This document shows positions 31,011 to 43,817 of a stretch of DNA of 64,000 bases, piece after piece; position 1 is the first letter of the stretch, and each line of letters opens with the position of its first letter. Below the pieces are notes generated by a model, which searched no databases, was not told the origin of the DNA, and worked only from the letters and a program-made list of their open reading frames with translations. A program made the position numbers and the translations under genes. The stretch comes from Tritrichomonas musculus (Eukaryota > Parabasalia > Tritrichomonadida > Tritrichomonadidae): contig JAPFFF010000003.1 in NCBI GenBank assembly GCA_039105265.1, forward strand, positions 6,882,001 to 6,946,000, written 5' to 3'.

Positions 31011-34000
31011 AAGAAGAAGAAGTATCCACCAAAGCAACCAATCAGCATTGCACAACCTAAACAAGAAGAAATGCAACAACCTAAGAAAGAAGAAGAAATT
31101 CAACAACCTAAGAAAGAAGAAGAAATTCAACAACCTAAAGAAGATGAAGATGAAGAAGAAATTCAATTACCTAAAGAAGATGAAGAAATTCAATTACCTA
31201 AAGAAGATGAAGAAATCCAATTACCTAAAGAAGATGAAGAGGAAGAAGAAATTTACCAGCCGAAAGAAGAAGAGGATATTCAAATGCCTGAAGAAGATGA
31301 TACTCAGAAATTTGATGACTTGATTAAAGATTCAATAACTAATAACAAATATGATCCAATTTTGCCAACATTATTCGAGTTGAATGTTGATCCGCTTAAC
31401 ATTTCTCCTAAAGAAAAACCAAAGAACTTGAAGCAGCCAGAAATAATCGTTCCTGTCGAAGAAGAGATCGAACCGCCTGAAGAAGAGGAAGAGATTCACC
31501 AACCCAAGAAAGAAGAAGAAGTAGAGCAGCCAGAGTATGATGCAGGCGAAACTACTATTCCAGAGCACATCATCAAAGAAGCAACCGAGAAACATGATTA
31601 TGATCCAATCTTGCCGACATTATTCAACTTGAATATTTACCCTCTAAACATCACGCCAAACAAGAAGCCAACAACAAGCACAAACACAATTCCACCAGAA
31701 ACAGCACCTCCAAAGGAAGAAGAAGAAGAAATCCAACAGTCCAAGAAAGAAGAAGAAGAAGAAATCCAACAGTCCAAGAAAGAAGAAGAAACTCAATTAC
31801 CTAAAGAAGAAGAAGAAATTCAACAACCCAAGAAAGAAGATGATGAAGAAGATATTTCTCAAATCGAACAGCCTGAAATTGATGTGGAAGAAACAGATAT
31901 TCCAGACAGGTTAATTCAAGAATCAACTGGCAAACTTAACTTTGATCCAATTCTGCCAACGTTATTCAAATTGAATGTTGATCCACTTAACATGTCGCCA
32001 AACCAGAAACCGAAGGATTTAAATCAGCCAGAAGCGGCAATTCCAAAGAAAGAAGAAGAGGAAGAGGAAGAAGAAGAGCAAGATGAAAAGGAGAAGCATC
32101 CAGAAGAGGAGCCAGCAAGCATTGAAGAAATCAACATTCCAGAGTCGTTAATTCGGGATTCTGCAGGAAGCCTTGATTTGGATGCAATTCTGCCAACATT
32201 GCTCACGCTAAACATCGAGCCTCTGAATATAACGCCTAATACGAAAGAATCACACGACACTCAACCTGAAGAAGCCGTCCAAAATCCAGAAATTCCACTC
32301 GATGATGTCATCAACAGCTCAATCAAAGACGAATACGATTCAATTCTGCCGTCATTGTTCAAACTGAATCTCTCGCCATTGAATCTTTCGCCGAGAAAGC
32401 AAACAACGCAAGAATCTAAAGAACCAGAACAAAAAGAAGAACAAGAAGAACAAGATTTGGAAGCTGATATTCCAAACGAACTTGTTACAAAATTGATTCC
32501 TGATCTTGAAATTGATTCGGTTTTGCCAGATCTTTATTCGCCATCGATTAAATTCCTCGTGGACATAGATAAGGCAGACAACAAGTCGCCAATTCAAGCT
32601 TCTCGAGAAGAAGAAGAGGAAGGAATTCATGAACAGAAAGAGCAAGAAATTCCAGATAACATCTTGAACATCAGCAATGACTTTGATTCAATCCTGCCAA
32701 CATTGTTCAATCTAAACGTCTTGCCTTTGAATGTTACGCCAAATGAGAAGGTCTTGAATGCAAAGCCAGAACAAGAGAAGACAGCCAAAGAAGAAGAGGA
32801 AGAGGAAGAAGATCATGAAATTAATATTCCTAATGATGTCATATTGAAATTGACACCTGATCTCGAAGTTGATTCAATCTTGCCAGGACTTTATTTGCCT
32901 TCGTTGAAGCCACTCGACAACATTGAAAATCATGGTGTTGATCAAGCAGATAAAGATGAAAATAAGGAAGAAGAAGAAGATAATGAATCGCAAGTTGAAA
33001 AGGAAAGCGAAATACCACAAGCATTACTAAGTGCAGCATTTAAGCCAAGCGAGCTTGATCCAATTATTCCAACTCTATTCAAACTAGACATTGATCCACT
33101 AAACACACTCATGAAACGACCAGAAACAATTCAGACTGAAAGTAAAGAAAATAAGGAAGAAGAACATCCAAAAGAAGAAACTCATAAAGAGGAAGAAGAA
33201 ACAGCAGAGAAAGAACAAGAAATTCCATCGGAAATTATCAAGAATTTGATCAAAGATGAATATGATCCAATATTGCCAACATTATTCAAATTAAATGTTT
33301 TACCGCTAAACATTTCGCCTAATAAAGAAGGCAAACTTGAAAATAAAGAAGAACCGAAACCAGTTATTCCAGAAAAACAAGAAGAAGAGAATGTTGAACC
33401 AGAAGAACAAGAAGTTGACATTCCAGAAGATATTGCTTCTAAATTAATTCCTAAAGAAGAAATTGAAGAAGTTGTGCCTAACCTTTATTCACCTAATATT
33501 CAACCACTAACAAATATTGAATCTAATCAATTCCAAGAACCGACAACAGAAGAAGGGAAAGAAGAAATCAAAGACTCGGAAGAACCAGAAGCAGTTATTC
33601 CAGAAACTAAAGAGGAAGCTAATGTTGAAGCAGAAGAAAATGAAGAACAAGAAGTTGACATTCCAGAAGATATTGCTTCTAAATTAATACCGAAAGAAGA
33701 AATTGAAGAAGTTGTGCCTAACCTTTATTCACCTAATATTCAACCACTAACAAATATTGAATCTAATCAATTCCAAGAGCCGACAACAGAAGAACCGAAA
33801 GAAGAAATCAAAAAAGATGACACGAAAGAAACTCCAGAAAACGTCAAAGATACCGAAAAAGAGCCACAAGAAAATAAAGAAGAAGAAATTCCAGAAACTT
33901 TATTAAACGAAGCACTTAAGCCAAATGAATTTGATCCAATCATTCCCACACTTTTCAAGCTTGATATTGATCCACTAAACGCGCTTTCCAAACGGCCAGC

Positions 34001-37000
34001 AGCCAAGCAAGACACAATTCCTCAACCAGCAGAAAATGCGCCCGAAAACAAAGAAGCCGAACCACAAGAAGGAGATGAAGATGTAAGTAATTTGGACATT
34101 CCGCAAGACTTGGTTTCAAAATTAATCGAGCCATTCAACCTTGACGAAGTCTGTTCAAAGCTCCCTGCGTTAAATATCGGACCAATTGACAATATTGAAA
34201 GATCAAACCAAATAGAAGAGTTGCCGTCTATATTTGATTTCAACGAGCCTTCTTCAAAGCAAAATGAGGAAGAGGAACTAGAGAACATTTTCAACTTCGA
34301 TTCGAATTCGGGATCTAAGAAGAGCAAAGAAAGCAGAAGCCAAAGCGAAGAGGAGAAAATTTTCGATTTGACAAAGAACTTAAAGAAGCAAGTTACAGAC
34401 AGCCTTGACGTTGATAAAATTCTTCCAACTTTGCCTAAACTAGAAACTAAACCTCTGGAAATGTTCATTTCTTCACAGCGTGAAAAAGAAAGTAACGAAC
34501 CAGAAAAAGATTTGGTAGATAAAAATGAAGAAAAGAAAGAATTTTCAGCTCCTAATGAAATCGACAAACAACTTGATGAAATTCTTCCAACTCTTCCTGA
34601 TCTATCAAGCTCAAAAGCGTTGGATGAATATCAGCCAAAAGAAAAGAAAGAAGAAGAGAAACCAAAAGCGCCAGAAAAGAAAGAAGAAGAGAAACCAAAA
34701 GCGCCAGAAAAGAAAGAAGAAGAGAATGTTGAAGCAGAAGAAAATGAAGAACAAGAAGTTGACATTCCAGAAGATATTACTTCTAAATTAATACCGAAAG
34801 AAGAAATTGAGAATGTTGTGCCTAACCTTTATTCACCTAATATTCAACCACTAACAAATATTGAATCTAATCAATTCCAAGAACCGACAACAGAAGAAGG
34901 GAAAGAAGAAATCAAAGACTCGGAAGAACCAGAAGCAGTTATTCCAGAAAAGCAAGAAGAAGAGAATGTTGAAGCAGAAGAAAATGAAGAACAAGAAGTT
35001 GACATTCCAGAAGATATTGCTTCTAAATTAATACCGAAAGAAGAAATTGAGAATGTTGTGCCTAACCTTTATTCACCTAATATTCAACCACTAACAAATA
35101 TTGAATCTAATCAATTCCAAGAACCGCCAACAAGTCAAATTGAGAACGAAAAAATTCATGAAGAAGAAGCAAACGATAAAGGAGAAGAACTTCCAATTGA
35201 TATCATCAACCAATCAATTAATAAAGAATTCGATCCAATTCTGCCAACATTGTTCAAATTGAATGTATCACCATTGAATATAACACCGAAAGAAAAAATG
35301 AACAACGAAGAACCTAAAGAAGAAATCGCAGAAGAAGAACCATTTGAAGAAACAGAAATCAATATTCCAGAAGAAATCACTACCAAAATCACACCTGAAC
35401 TTGAACTTGAACCAATTCTACCTAAACTTTATTCACCAGCCATTCACTTCCTTAAGGACATTGAGAAACTCAATATTCCAACCACTGAAGAACCTGCAGA
35501 CGAAGCAAGCAATGGTAATAAAGAAGAGCCAACTGAAAAAGAGCAAGGAACATCTTCCGAACCTGAAGAATATGAAGAGCAGGATGTTAATATTGCAGAT
35601 GATATTATTTCTAAAATAATGCCTGCAAAAGATATAGAAAATGTTATACCAAAACTTTGCTCGCCTAATATTTCACCACTTTCGAATATTGAATCCAACG
35701 GAATCCATGAAATAGCGACAGAAGAAAATCAAGAACCACCAGAAATCGAAGAAAAGAAAGAAGAACAACCAGAGGATCAAATTAAGGAAGAAGAGCAAGA
35801 TATCCCAAGCGACATCATCAACCAATCAATTAATAAAGAATTCGATCCAATTCTGCCAACATTGTTCAAATTGAATGTGTCACCATTGAATATAACACCG
35901 AAAGAAAAAATGAACAACGAAGAGCCAGAATTACCTACACCAGATATAACAGATGATAACATTGAAGAAGAAATTAATATTCCAAAAGAAATTTTGTCAG
36001 AATTAACAACGAAACTTGAACTTGAATCAGTTTTACCAGAAATTTGTACAGCAACGATTAAACCTCTTGAAAACATTGATAAAGAAAACGAAACACCAAT
36101 CACCGATCTAGAAAACAGAGAAGCTAACGACGAACATCCAATAGAAGAAATTCACAAAGAAGAAGCAGTAGAAGAAATCGAATTTGAGGAAGTAAAAGAA
36201 GAAGCAAACGATAAAGGAGAAGAACTTCCAATTGACATCATCAACCAATCAATTAATAAAGAATTCGATCCAATTCTGCCAACATTGTTCAAATTGAATG
36301 TGTCACCATTGAATATAGCACCGAAAGAAAAAATGAACAACGAAGAGCCTAAAGAAGAAATCGCAGAAGAAGAACCATTTGAAGAAACAGAAATCAATAT
36401 TCCAGAAGAAATCACTACCAAAATCACACCTGAACTTGAACTTGAACCAATTCTACCTAAACTTTATTCACCAGCCATTCACTTCCTTAAGGACATTGAG
36501 AAACTCAATATTCCAACCACTGAAGAACCTACAGGAGAGCCTAAAGATTTATCACAATCAAACAGTGACGAGGTTATTCAAAATAAAGAAAATAAGGAAG
36601 AAGAACCTCCAGTTCATAAAGAGGAAGAAGAAACAGCAGAGAAAGAACAAGAAATTCCATCGGAAATTATCAAGAATTTGATCAAAGATGAATATGATCC
36701 AATATTGCCAACATTATTCAAATTAAATGTTTTACCGCTAAACATTACGCCTAATAAAGAAGAATCGAAGCCCAGCTTACCCGAAAAGCAAGAAGAAGCT
36801 AATGTTGAAGCAGAAGAAAATGAAGAACAAGAAGTTGACATTCCAGAAGATATTGCTTCTAAATTAATACCGAAAGAAGAAATTGAGAATGTTGTACCTA
36901 ACCTTTATTCACCTAATATTCAGCCACTAACAAATATTGAATCTAATCAATTCCAAGACCCGACAACAAAAGAAATCAAAGACTCGGAAGAACCAGAACC

Positions 37001-39599
37001 AGTTATTCCAGAAAAACAAGAAGAAGAGAATGTTGAACCAGAAGAACAAGAAGTTGACATTCCAGAAGATATTGCTTCTAAATTAATTCCTAAAGAAGAA
37101 ATTGAAGAAGTTGTACCTAACCTTTATTCACCTAATATTCAACCACTAACAAATATTGAATCTAATCAATTCCAAGAACCGACAACAGAAGAAGGGAAAG
37201 AAGAAATCAAAGACTCGGAAGAACCAGAAGCAGTTATTCCAGAAACTAAAGAAGAAGCTAATGTTGAAGCAGAAGAAAATGAAGAACAAGAAGTTGACAT
37301 TCCAGAAGATATTGCTTCTAAATTAATACCGAAAGAAGAAATTGAGAATGTTGTACCTAACCTTTATTCACCTAATATTCAACCACTAACAAATATTGAA
37401 TCGAGTGGAATTCAAGAACCGCCAACAAGTCAAATTGAGGACGAAAAAATTCATGAAGAAGAAGAAGAAGCAAACGATAAAGGAGAAGAACTTCCAATTG
37501 ACATCATCAACCAATCAATTAATAAAGAATTCGATCCAATTCTGCCAACATTGTTCAAATTGAATGTATCACCATTGAATATAACACCGAAAGAAAAAAT
37601 GAACAACGAAGAGCCAGAATTACCTACACCAGATATAACAGATGATAACATTGAAGAAGAAATTAATATTCCAAAAGAAATTTTATCAGAATTAACAACG
37701 AAACTTGAACTTGAATCAGTTTTACCAGAAATTTGTACCGCAACGATTAAACCTCTTGAGAAACTTGAGAAAGTTGAAAAAGAAAACGAAGCACCAGTCA
37801 CCGATCTAGAAAACAGAGAAGCTAATGAAGAACATCCAATAGAAGAAATTCACAAAGAAGAAGCAGTAGAAGAAATCGAATTTGAGGAAGTAAAAGAAGA
37901 AACAGCTGATAAAGGAGAAGAACTTCCAATTGACATCATCAACCAATCAATTAATAAAGAATTCGATCCAATTCTGCCAACATTGTTCAAATTGAATGTG
38001 TCACCATTGAATATAGCACCGAAAGAAAAAATGAACAACGAAGAGCCAGAAGAAGAAATCGCAGAAGAAAAATCTGAAATAGATGTTTCAGACCAACAAA
38101 AACAAGAGTACGAAGAAGAGCCAAAACAAGACGAAAATTTAGAACCACTCGATCCATCGAAAGTAATTGATCAATTTCCATTTATAACAGAATACGAAAA
38201 TGTTATAAAAGACGCCGTTTCTGACGAACTGAAATCATTAGATAGCATTAATCCAACGTTTGTTAACTTAGAAAATGACGAAGCGAATGATGAAAACGAA
38301 ATCATTGATGATGTCACATCTGGCATTAAATCATCATTGCCACTTAATAACGTGTTTGCTCAATTATCAGGAGTCACAAATCTTTCCACTCCGCTGAATA
38401 CAATGACGCAAGGAGCAATCCGTCCACCAGCAGGTTATGAAGAAGAAGAAGAAGAAGAAGAAGAACACAAAGATGTTGATAATGAAATCGTTAATCCTGA
38501 TGAAATTGTTGATTTCAAAAACGAAATCGCTCAAATATTTGGCAATGAACTGAACCCATTGAATTTCATTGATCCAAAATTCATTGATTTCAATGAATAT
38601 GAGATGAATTCGTCAGACATTGTTTCTGATGTTGCCAATTCAATTAAGTTTGACATTTCGTTACAAAATCTTCAAAATCCAACAATGAATGATGATGAAG
38701 AAGAGGAAGAAGAATTCATCCAAAATGACAAATCAATCGAATCTTTTGATATTGCAGATGAAGATGATTCATTAAATGAGAAATCACTTGATGATTTAGG
38801 CCAAACGCAATTATTAAAAGAAGAAGAAGAAGAAGAAGAAATGATTGAATATGACATCACTCCAGTTTGTGAGGAAATTGGCAACTTGTTGTTCAATTTA
38901 AATCCTTTGATTTCAGATGATATCAAATCAAGAGTCAGTCTTATTTTGAATTATTCACAAACGCCGCCACAAATATTTGACATTGACGAATCATCAAGAC
39001 AAATCGCATTTGAGAACATATCTTCATTGCAATTGGATCAATTATCGCAGCTCCAAAAGGCGCACTCTCAGATACAAAATCCGCCGCCATTGCCATCAAC
39101 ATCATCATCACAAGAACAGCAAAAGAAAACGTCATTTAAAGACATTCTGCCTTTTGAAACTTTACTGAATTACGATACGCCAACGCCGAGCTTTAGTAAG
39201 TTGGAATCAACAACTGATCTCGAATCTACAACTGAATTTTCCAAAATGAAGAATTCAAATTCAAATTTGATTAACGAAAACAAATCAAGTGAAACAAAGC
39301 AATTCGATCTGCCTTTCGAATACATTGATGATGGAAATGATGAAATTGAATATGATGAGTATCAAGTTGAAACGCCGGATATTGATATTAATAACTATTT
39401 AAATACACTGATTGTTAACAATACAAACATGCCTCCACTTTCTGCTTTCATACCATCATTATTAGGAGATAGAATAAAGAAAGATGTTGATATTGTTTCT
39501 AAAAGAGTGGCACAAAATAGCCCGTTATCAAAAAGTAAGAAAGACTACTTTAAAGAAGAAGAAGAGGAAGAAGAAGAGGAATTCTTGAGTGATTATTAA
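29451..39599 (+). CDS. Giant acidic repeat protein with Sfi1-like N-terminus
   Basis: A 3382-residue open frame. Residues 1-400 are basic, helical and tryptophan-spaced (FNHWKRKRPW, LKKWIQNA, RKKWISVY, QRKWQSF, IQKWRSF, QQKWYSL, AINWMINH, FPIWVDRA, FSRWLSNY), like centrin-binding Sfi1 repeats, with an IQ-like IIQRAFRN. From about 500 to 2900 the protein is Glu/Lys/Pro-rich and carries about thirty copies of a short module in two alternating types: A, DPILPTLFKLNVSPLNITP; B, EEVVPNLYSPNIQPLTNIE. Each is preceded by an IP-x-[ED]-[IL] stretch. Acidic linkers separate them. The C-terminus holds three degenerate modules and EEEEEE runs. Part of the array is nearly identical DNA. It is likely a cytoskeletal or centrin-associated fibre protein. 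The real C-terminus probably continues after a 23-nt intron (39589-39611) to 39712. Confidence 0.85.
33180..38045 (+). repeat. Homogenised intragenic tandem array
   Basis: Within the giant gene, the B-module DNA (ATTCCAGAAGATATTGCTTC and about 120 bp after it) recurs nearly unchanged at about 33420, 33660, 34763, 35003, 36840, 37059 and 37299. Three neighbouring pairs are 240 bp apart. A longer A+B block at about 35176-35510 is repeated at about 36212-36535. Near-identity including third positions points to recent unequal exchange or gene conversion. Confidence 0.85.
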
Positions 39600-39611
39600 A
39601 TATTTTTGCAG
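39589..39611 (+). other. Candidate 23-nt spliceosomal intron
   Basis: It starts GTGATTATTAAATA and ends TTTTTGCAG. Removing it joins codon TTG-A of the giant gene to AA-GAA and removes the TAA at 39597-39599. The new frame stays open for 32 more codons to TAA at 39710-39712. Introns of about this size are known in T. vaginalis. The long-intron 3' motif ACTAACACACAG is absent, so this needs transcript support. Confidence 0.5.
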
Positions 39612-39712
39612 AAGAATCAGGATTAAATGATGTGGTGAATAACAACAACGAAGATGTTGATGTTCCAATTAAACCACTAGAAAATTTTACTTTTAGAGAT
39701 GAAAGATATTAA
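39612..39712 (+). CDS. Candidate terminal exon of the giant repeat protein
   Basis: It encodes ESGLNDVVNNNNEDVDV then PIKPLENFTFRDERY and a stop. Composition and the motif DVDVPIKPLEN match the modules of the upstream protein (compare EVDIP and KPLENI) and are unlike the A/T noise after the stop at 39712. It is in phase with the main frame only if the 23-nt segment before it is removed. The alternative is a frame break at the end of the gene. Confidence 0.5.
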
Positions 39713-40309
39713 TTTTTTTTTTTTTTTTTGATATGAATAATAAACTCTAGATATGAATATATGATTGCAATATGTTCTTTACTATTATAAGATTATTATT
39801 TTAATGTATATAATAATAACGTAAGTTCTAATTTTTCGCTAATATAATTTGATATTGGAAATCAAATACTATCAAAGTTAAAGATAATCTATTTAATTTG
39901 AGTGATAATGTTTTATATTCATTTTTATGTCTTTGGATCGCACATTTACTCATACTTTATAAATTATTAAAGAAAATATGAAAAGATCAGCTCGTTGGCT
40001 TGCTATATCTCGATAAACGATATCAATGATCAGTATGCCTTTTGATATTGGTAACAAAATTATTAATTTAATAATCGATCTCAATATCAAATATCGAGAA
40101 AAATTTTGATATAGTTGGTGGAAAAATTCTGTTTTGGAGACAAAATATTGTTTTCACATCATTTCTATATATTCAAACAGGATTTTTAAAAAACAATCTA
40201 TTTTCTAATTTGATATAAACTGGATTCGATAATTCGGATCAGACAAATAACCTCTCAAATTTTTTTAAAAAAAAATTGATGAATCTTGAAAGCTAAACAA
40301 AGCAATTAT
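39713..40309. other. Intergenic, no gene seen
   Basis: A 17-base T run follows the giant gene. Near 40008-40110 CTCGATAAACGATATC and a downstream ATATCGAG form a weak dyad region that looks like a decayed relative of the GATATCGAT-rich MITEs. No ORF is seen. Confidence 0.4.
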
Positions 40310-41312
40310 CATACTTTTTTCGAAAAAAATTATACAACACAAATCCGTAATGTTTAAACGTAGAAACCGGAAGAGCTGAGATGTAATTAAGCGTTTCGAA
40401 TTACATGAAGAATTTCTTATTCCAAAAAAAGAGGCATATCTTTCAAAATTACGCCAAAAATACGTCATTAAAACAACAATTGGAGATATTGCTTAATTGG
40501 ATATTACATAGGCGGCAGGGATTACTTCACATGGCGATTATGATAATGTAATTAAAACAATCCCTACGTTTTTGGAACTAATTGGAGATGAAAAACACAA
40601 TTTACTATTAGAAAATATGAAAAAAGACCCATCTTTATACACAGAAAAAGGTGAAATATTAAAAAAAGCATTTACTGAATATAAAGGGAAACTTGCAAAA
40701 TATAACAATTCAATGGAAATACAAAAGCATAATAGTGATATAGAAACAGGATGTCCACTTCAATTTGAATCTCCTCCTAGAGATTTGAATCTGATGAACC
40801 ATAATGACAACTCTTCTAAAAATGATGATGATTCAGATTCGGATTATGATTTTGAAGACGACGATGATTATGAAGACGAAGATGATACGGATGAAAATAT
40901 TCCAATTGCAAAAGAAAATAATAATAATAGCAACCAGGGACAAAATGTTGGAAAGGGACCACTTGCAGAAAATCTTGACATTTTAAAAGAAATCGCCAGC
41001 ATAAAAGGATACACGCCTGAAGAAATCGATTCGTTAAGCAATAAATATATTGAATGGATAACCGATGATTCAAGTGCTCTGATTTTGCACAATGAAGTTC
41101 TTGAAATGGGCGTAAAATGTTGGAATTCCATTGAATATTTGCCTCTCATGAAATCATTAGCAAAATTTGTGATTCCTTTGCTTGGAATTGTAGCTTCTGA
41201 AGCAAATTGCGAACGTGCCTTTTGGAAACAAAGACGAATCCTTGGTGATCAGTGTACAAGAACTAGTATTGAGGTAGAAAAAGCTAGATTAAATTTTGCA
41301 GTTAATGAATAA
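40310..41312 (+). pseudogene. Decayed hAT transposase remnant
   Basis: The open frame from about 40512 to 41312 has no ATG at its start: a TAG at 40509-40511 bounds it, and the upstream frame (EEFLIPKKEAYLSKLRQKY, ending TAA near 40493) is a different one. The C-terminus WNSIEYLPLMKSLAKFVIPL...SEANCERAFWKQRRI is the hAT dimerisation domain, with the SEAxxERxF signature. An acidic low-complexity insert (Asp/Glu run near 40810-40890) lies before it. The catalytic RNase H-like core is not recognisable. A host-domesticated hAT C-terminal protein is possible but less likely without a start codon. Confidence 0.75.
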
Positions 41313-43569
41313 AATAACTTTTTAAAGTAGAATATAAAATAAATTGAATTAAAAATAATCGATTTTTTATTTTCAGTAGTTTACTTATATCAAAATAAAT
41401 GTAAAAAATATTCAAAAATACAGATAAAGGAATGAGATTCAACAAGTTTTAACATCATTTTATAAAACTAGTTATATCAAAAGAATCAACTATAAGCAAA
41501 ACTGGACTCATTCAAGTTTTGTAATAATTTGAGATATTGAATTAATTCTGACGACAAGAGCGTTAATTGTACAATGGAGATGTATAACGTTTGAAATAAT
41601 ATCACTGGCCTTTAAATATGAAAAAGAACACACTGAAAAGCTTTTTGATAAACAAATATAGATTTCAAAAAGAAAACTGGATGACCATAACCGCTTTTTA
41701 TATATATATATATATGTTTAAACAAAAAGTTTATCAATAAAAATGTGGTTATATTTTATCTGGGTTTTTAAAATCACCAAAAAACTTAAAATATCACCAT
41801 GATTACAACCTTAAGTGGATAATCGGCATGGTAAAATATTAAACCATCATAAACGGTTATCCTGGAATAAAATAAACTACCTGGAATTAAATAGCAAACG
41901 TTATATAATATATAAACAATTTGGTTAATCGTTTATACATCAACAACTTTTTGAATTACTTTCTGAATTTTGAATGATCATTGAATTCTAGGCTTTAAAC
42001 TTTTTCAAATAAAATAATTTTATTTTGAGAGCTCATTCAATTTAAGGATTTAAACTTTTTGAGAATAGGATTTTAACTTTTTAAAAGAATTTTATTTTAA
42101 TTGAGAAAAAAGAACCGTTTAAATGAGAAAAGTAAAATTGATAAGAAATTTTTCAACTTTTGAATAATAAGATCAATAGTTTAATTCAAATAACAAAACC
42201 AAACTTATTGAAACGTCAGAAGGTCCTAACTTCAAACCAATACAAAAAAACAAGCACGCATAAATGCAAAAGATGATATAAACAAGCCACATTCGCAGAG
42301 TTCCAACAGATGAGAGATGACGAAGAAATTCTGAGTAAATGACTTTTAAAAATTCATTACAAATGATGTGGTAGATTCTAAACAAATGATAGCGAAGATT
42401 TCCTACAAATGACAATGAAGATTTTCAACATAAAGTACAATAAAATACCAAAACATTACCCTAAATTTTGCGTTTATGTATAAAGATTTAATAACTTTTT
42501 TTAAGGTAATGTTAAACCGCGATAAATATTTGAAAAAGGAAGGTAAAAATAACTGGTGCAAACATTCAAGTTGCATGCTAATGCCGTTCAAGTTGTATAA
42601 ATTCAAATAAAATGGAAATTGAAACTCATGAGTAATCTTTACATTAAAAAAAATCATCTTCCAAAAAGTAGGAATATTCAATTGGTATCGGTTTTCTTTC
42701 TTCAGCTTGATTTGAGGTCTGCCTAAACTATACTGCTTTTTATAGTGTTTTGACCAAGTTTATACTCGAATAACCAGGAAAGAATGCTATAAAAAGCACA
42801 ATATATGATTTTTCTTCAGTATTTATTTTCAGTTTTTATCTAACATATAATATTATGGTTCATTCTTTTGCTTATGAATATGGAGAAATCTCTTTTTGGA
42901 AATAAAATAAGCAGTTTCACGTTTTCTGAAAAGATCACAGAAAGAGATTTGCAAGAATTAGTAACGATTGAAGTATGAAATAACAAAACCTTTTCATATT
43001 TTACATTATATGCTATTTTATAAGAGTAAATCAACAAATCTTTGTATTATGACAACAATGAAAGATAGTATAGCAACAAAATGAGGTAATAATGACAATT
43101 ATATAAGGCAGAATGGCAACGAAAGACGGAAAAAAGCCAAAAAATACTGAAATATGTTAAAAAGCAAAGGCTAAAATGACATATTTTTCAAATACCGCAT
43201 GACATAATAACAATTTAACATTATCATATCAAAAATTAGTATAATATTCTGTACACAACTTAGTCCTTATATTTTTTCTTTTCACTTGAACTATTCAAAA
43301 GATAAGATTCTTTGATAAATGGTTTTAATTTTTCGGATCACAAAACATAGTATCCTATCAATAATTTAATCTTCATTTTATTTTTGTAATTATTATTATT
43401 ATTATTTCTATTTTTATGATAATATTCAGCAGATATTTTTTTATTTTTAATATATTTAAATATATTCGTTGGTTTTATAGGTGGGCCACCAAAGAATTTA
43501 TTAAACTTTTGCACCATTAGATAGATTACATATATTAATAATATATGTTATAATTATAGTTCATAAATA
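41313..43569. other. Long noncoding AT-rich stretch
   Basis: Follows the hAT remnant. CTTTTTGA and TTCAAAA motifs recur, (TA)n lies at about 41700-41715, and a hairpin with TGCTTTTTATAG (42734-42745) and CTATAAAAAGCA (42787-42798) is present. Short ORFs at 42173-43037 have no recognisable content. No gene is supported. Confidence 0.5.
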
Positions 43570-43573
43570 TTAA

Positions 43574-43813
43574 GGTACAAATCCAGTACGTTTAGTAACC
43601 GCAATTTTTTTTGACATTCTCAAAGAATAAAATGACATGTTAAATAAAAAACGATTATTTTCATCCATTTCATATAACATGTCATAATGTTTATTTAAAT
43701 TGTAAAATAAGTGTCAAAAACAAACCTAGTCAATTTAAACTTTTTCAGAGACATGCAACTATTCAAATGATAAACGTTTTCCTATTCAAAAAATAACGTA
43801 CTGGATTTGTACC
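43574..43813. mobile_element. 240-bp inverted-repeat element flanked by TTAA
   Basis: The ends GGTACAAATCCAGTACGTT and its reverse complement are perfect 19-bp inverted repeats. Both are bordered by TTAA (43570-43573 and 43814-43817), which could be a piggyBac-type TTAA duplication or a TA duplication plus two more element bases. There is no ORF. The single copy here leaves the family open. Confidence 0.7.
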
Positions 43814-43817
43814 TTAA

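Noticed and set aside
30906-38181. Many long ORFs on the opposite strand and in other frames of the giant repeat gene
   Set aside because: They are shadows of the Glu/Lys-rich repeats (GAA/GAG codons read as TTC/CTT or AGA). They repeat with the same period and have no independent protein-like signal.
40572-41312. hAT-derived frame as a complete gene starting at 40572
   Set aside because: That position is TTG, the frame continues upstream to a stop without an ATG, and the catalytic region is missing.
42173-43037. Three minus-strand ORFs of 65-92 codons
   Set aside because: They are short, A/T-composition driven and mutually inconsistent, with no recognised motifs and no conserved neighbours.
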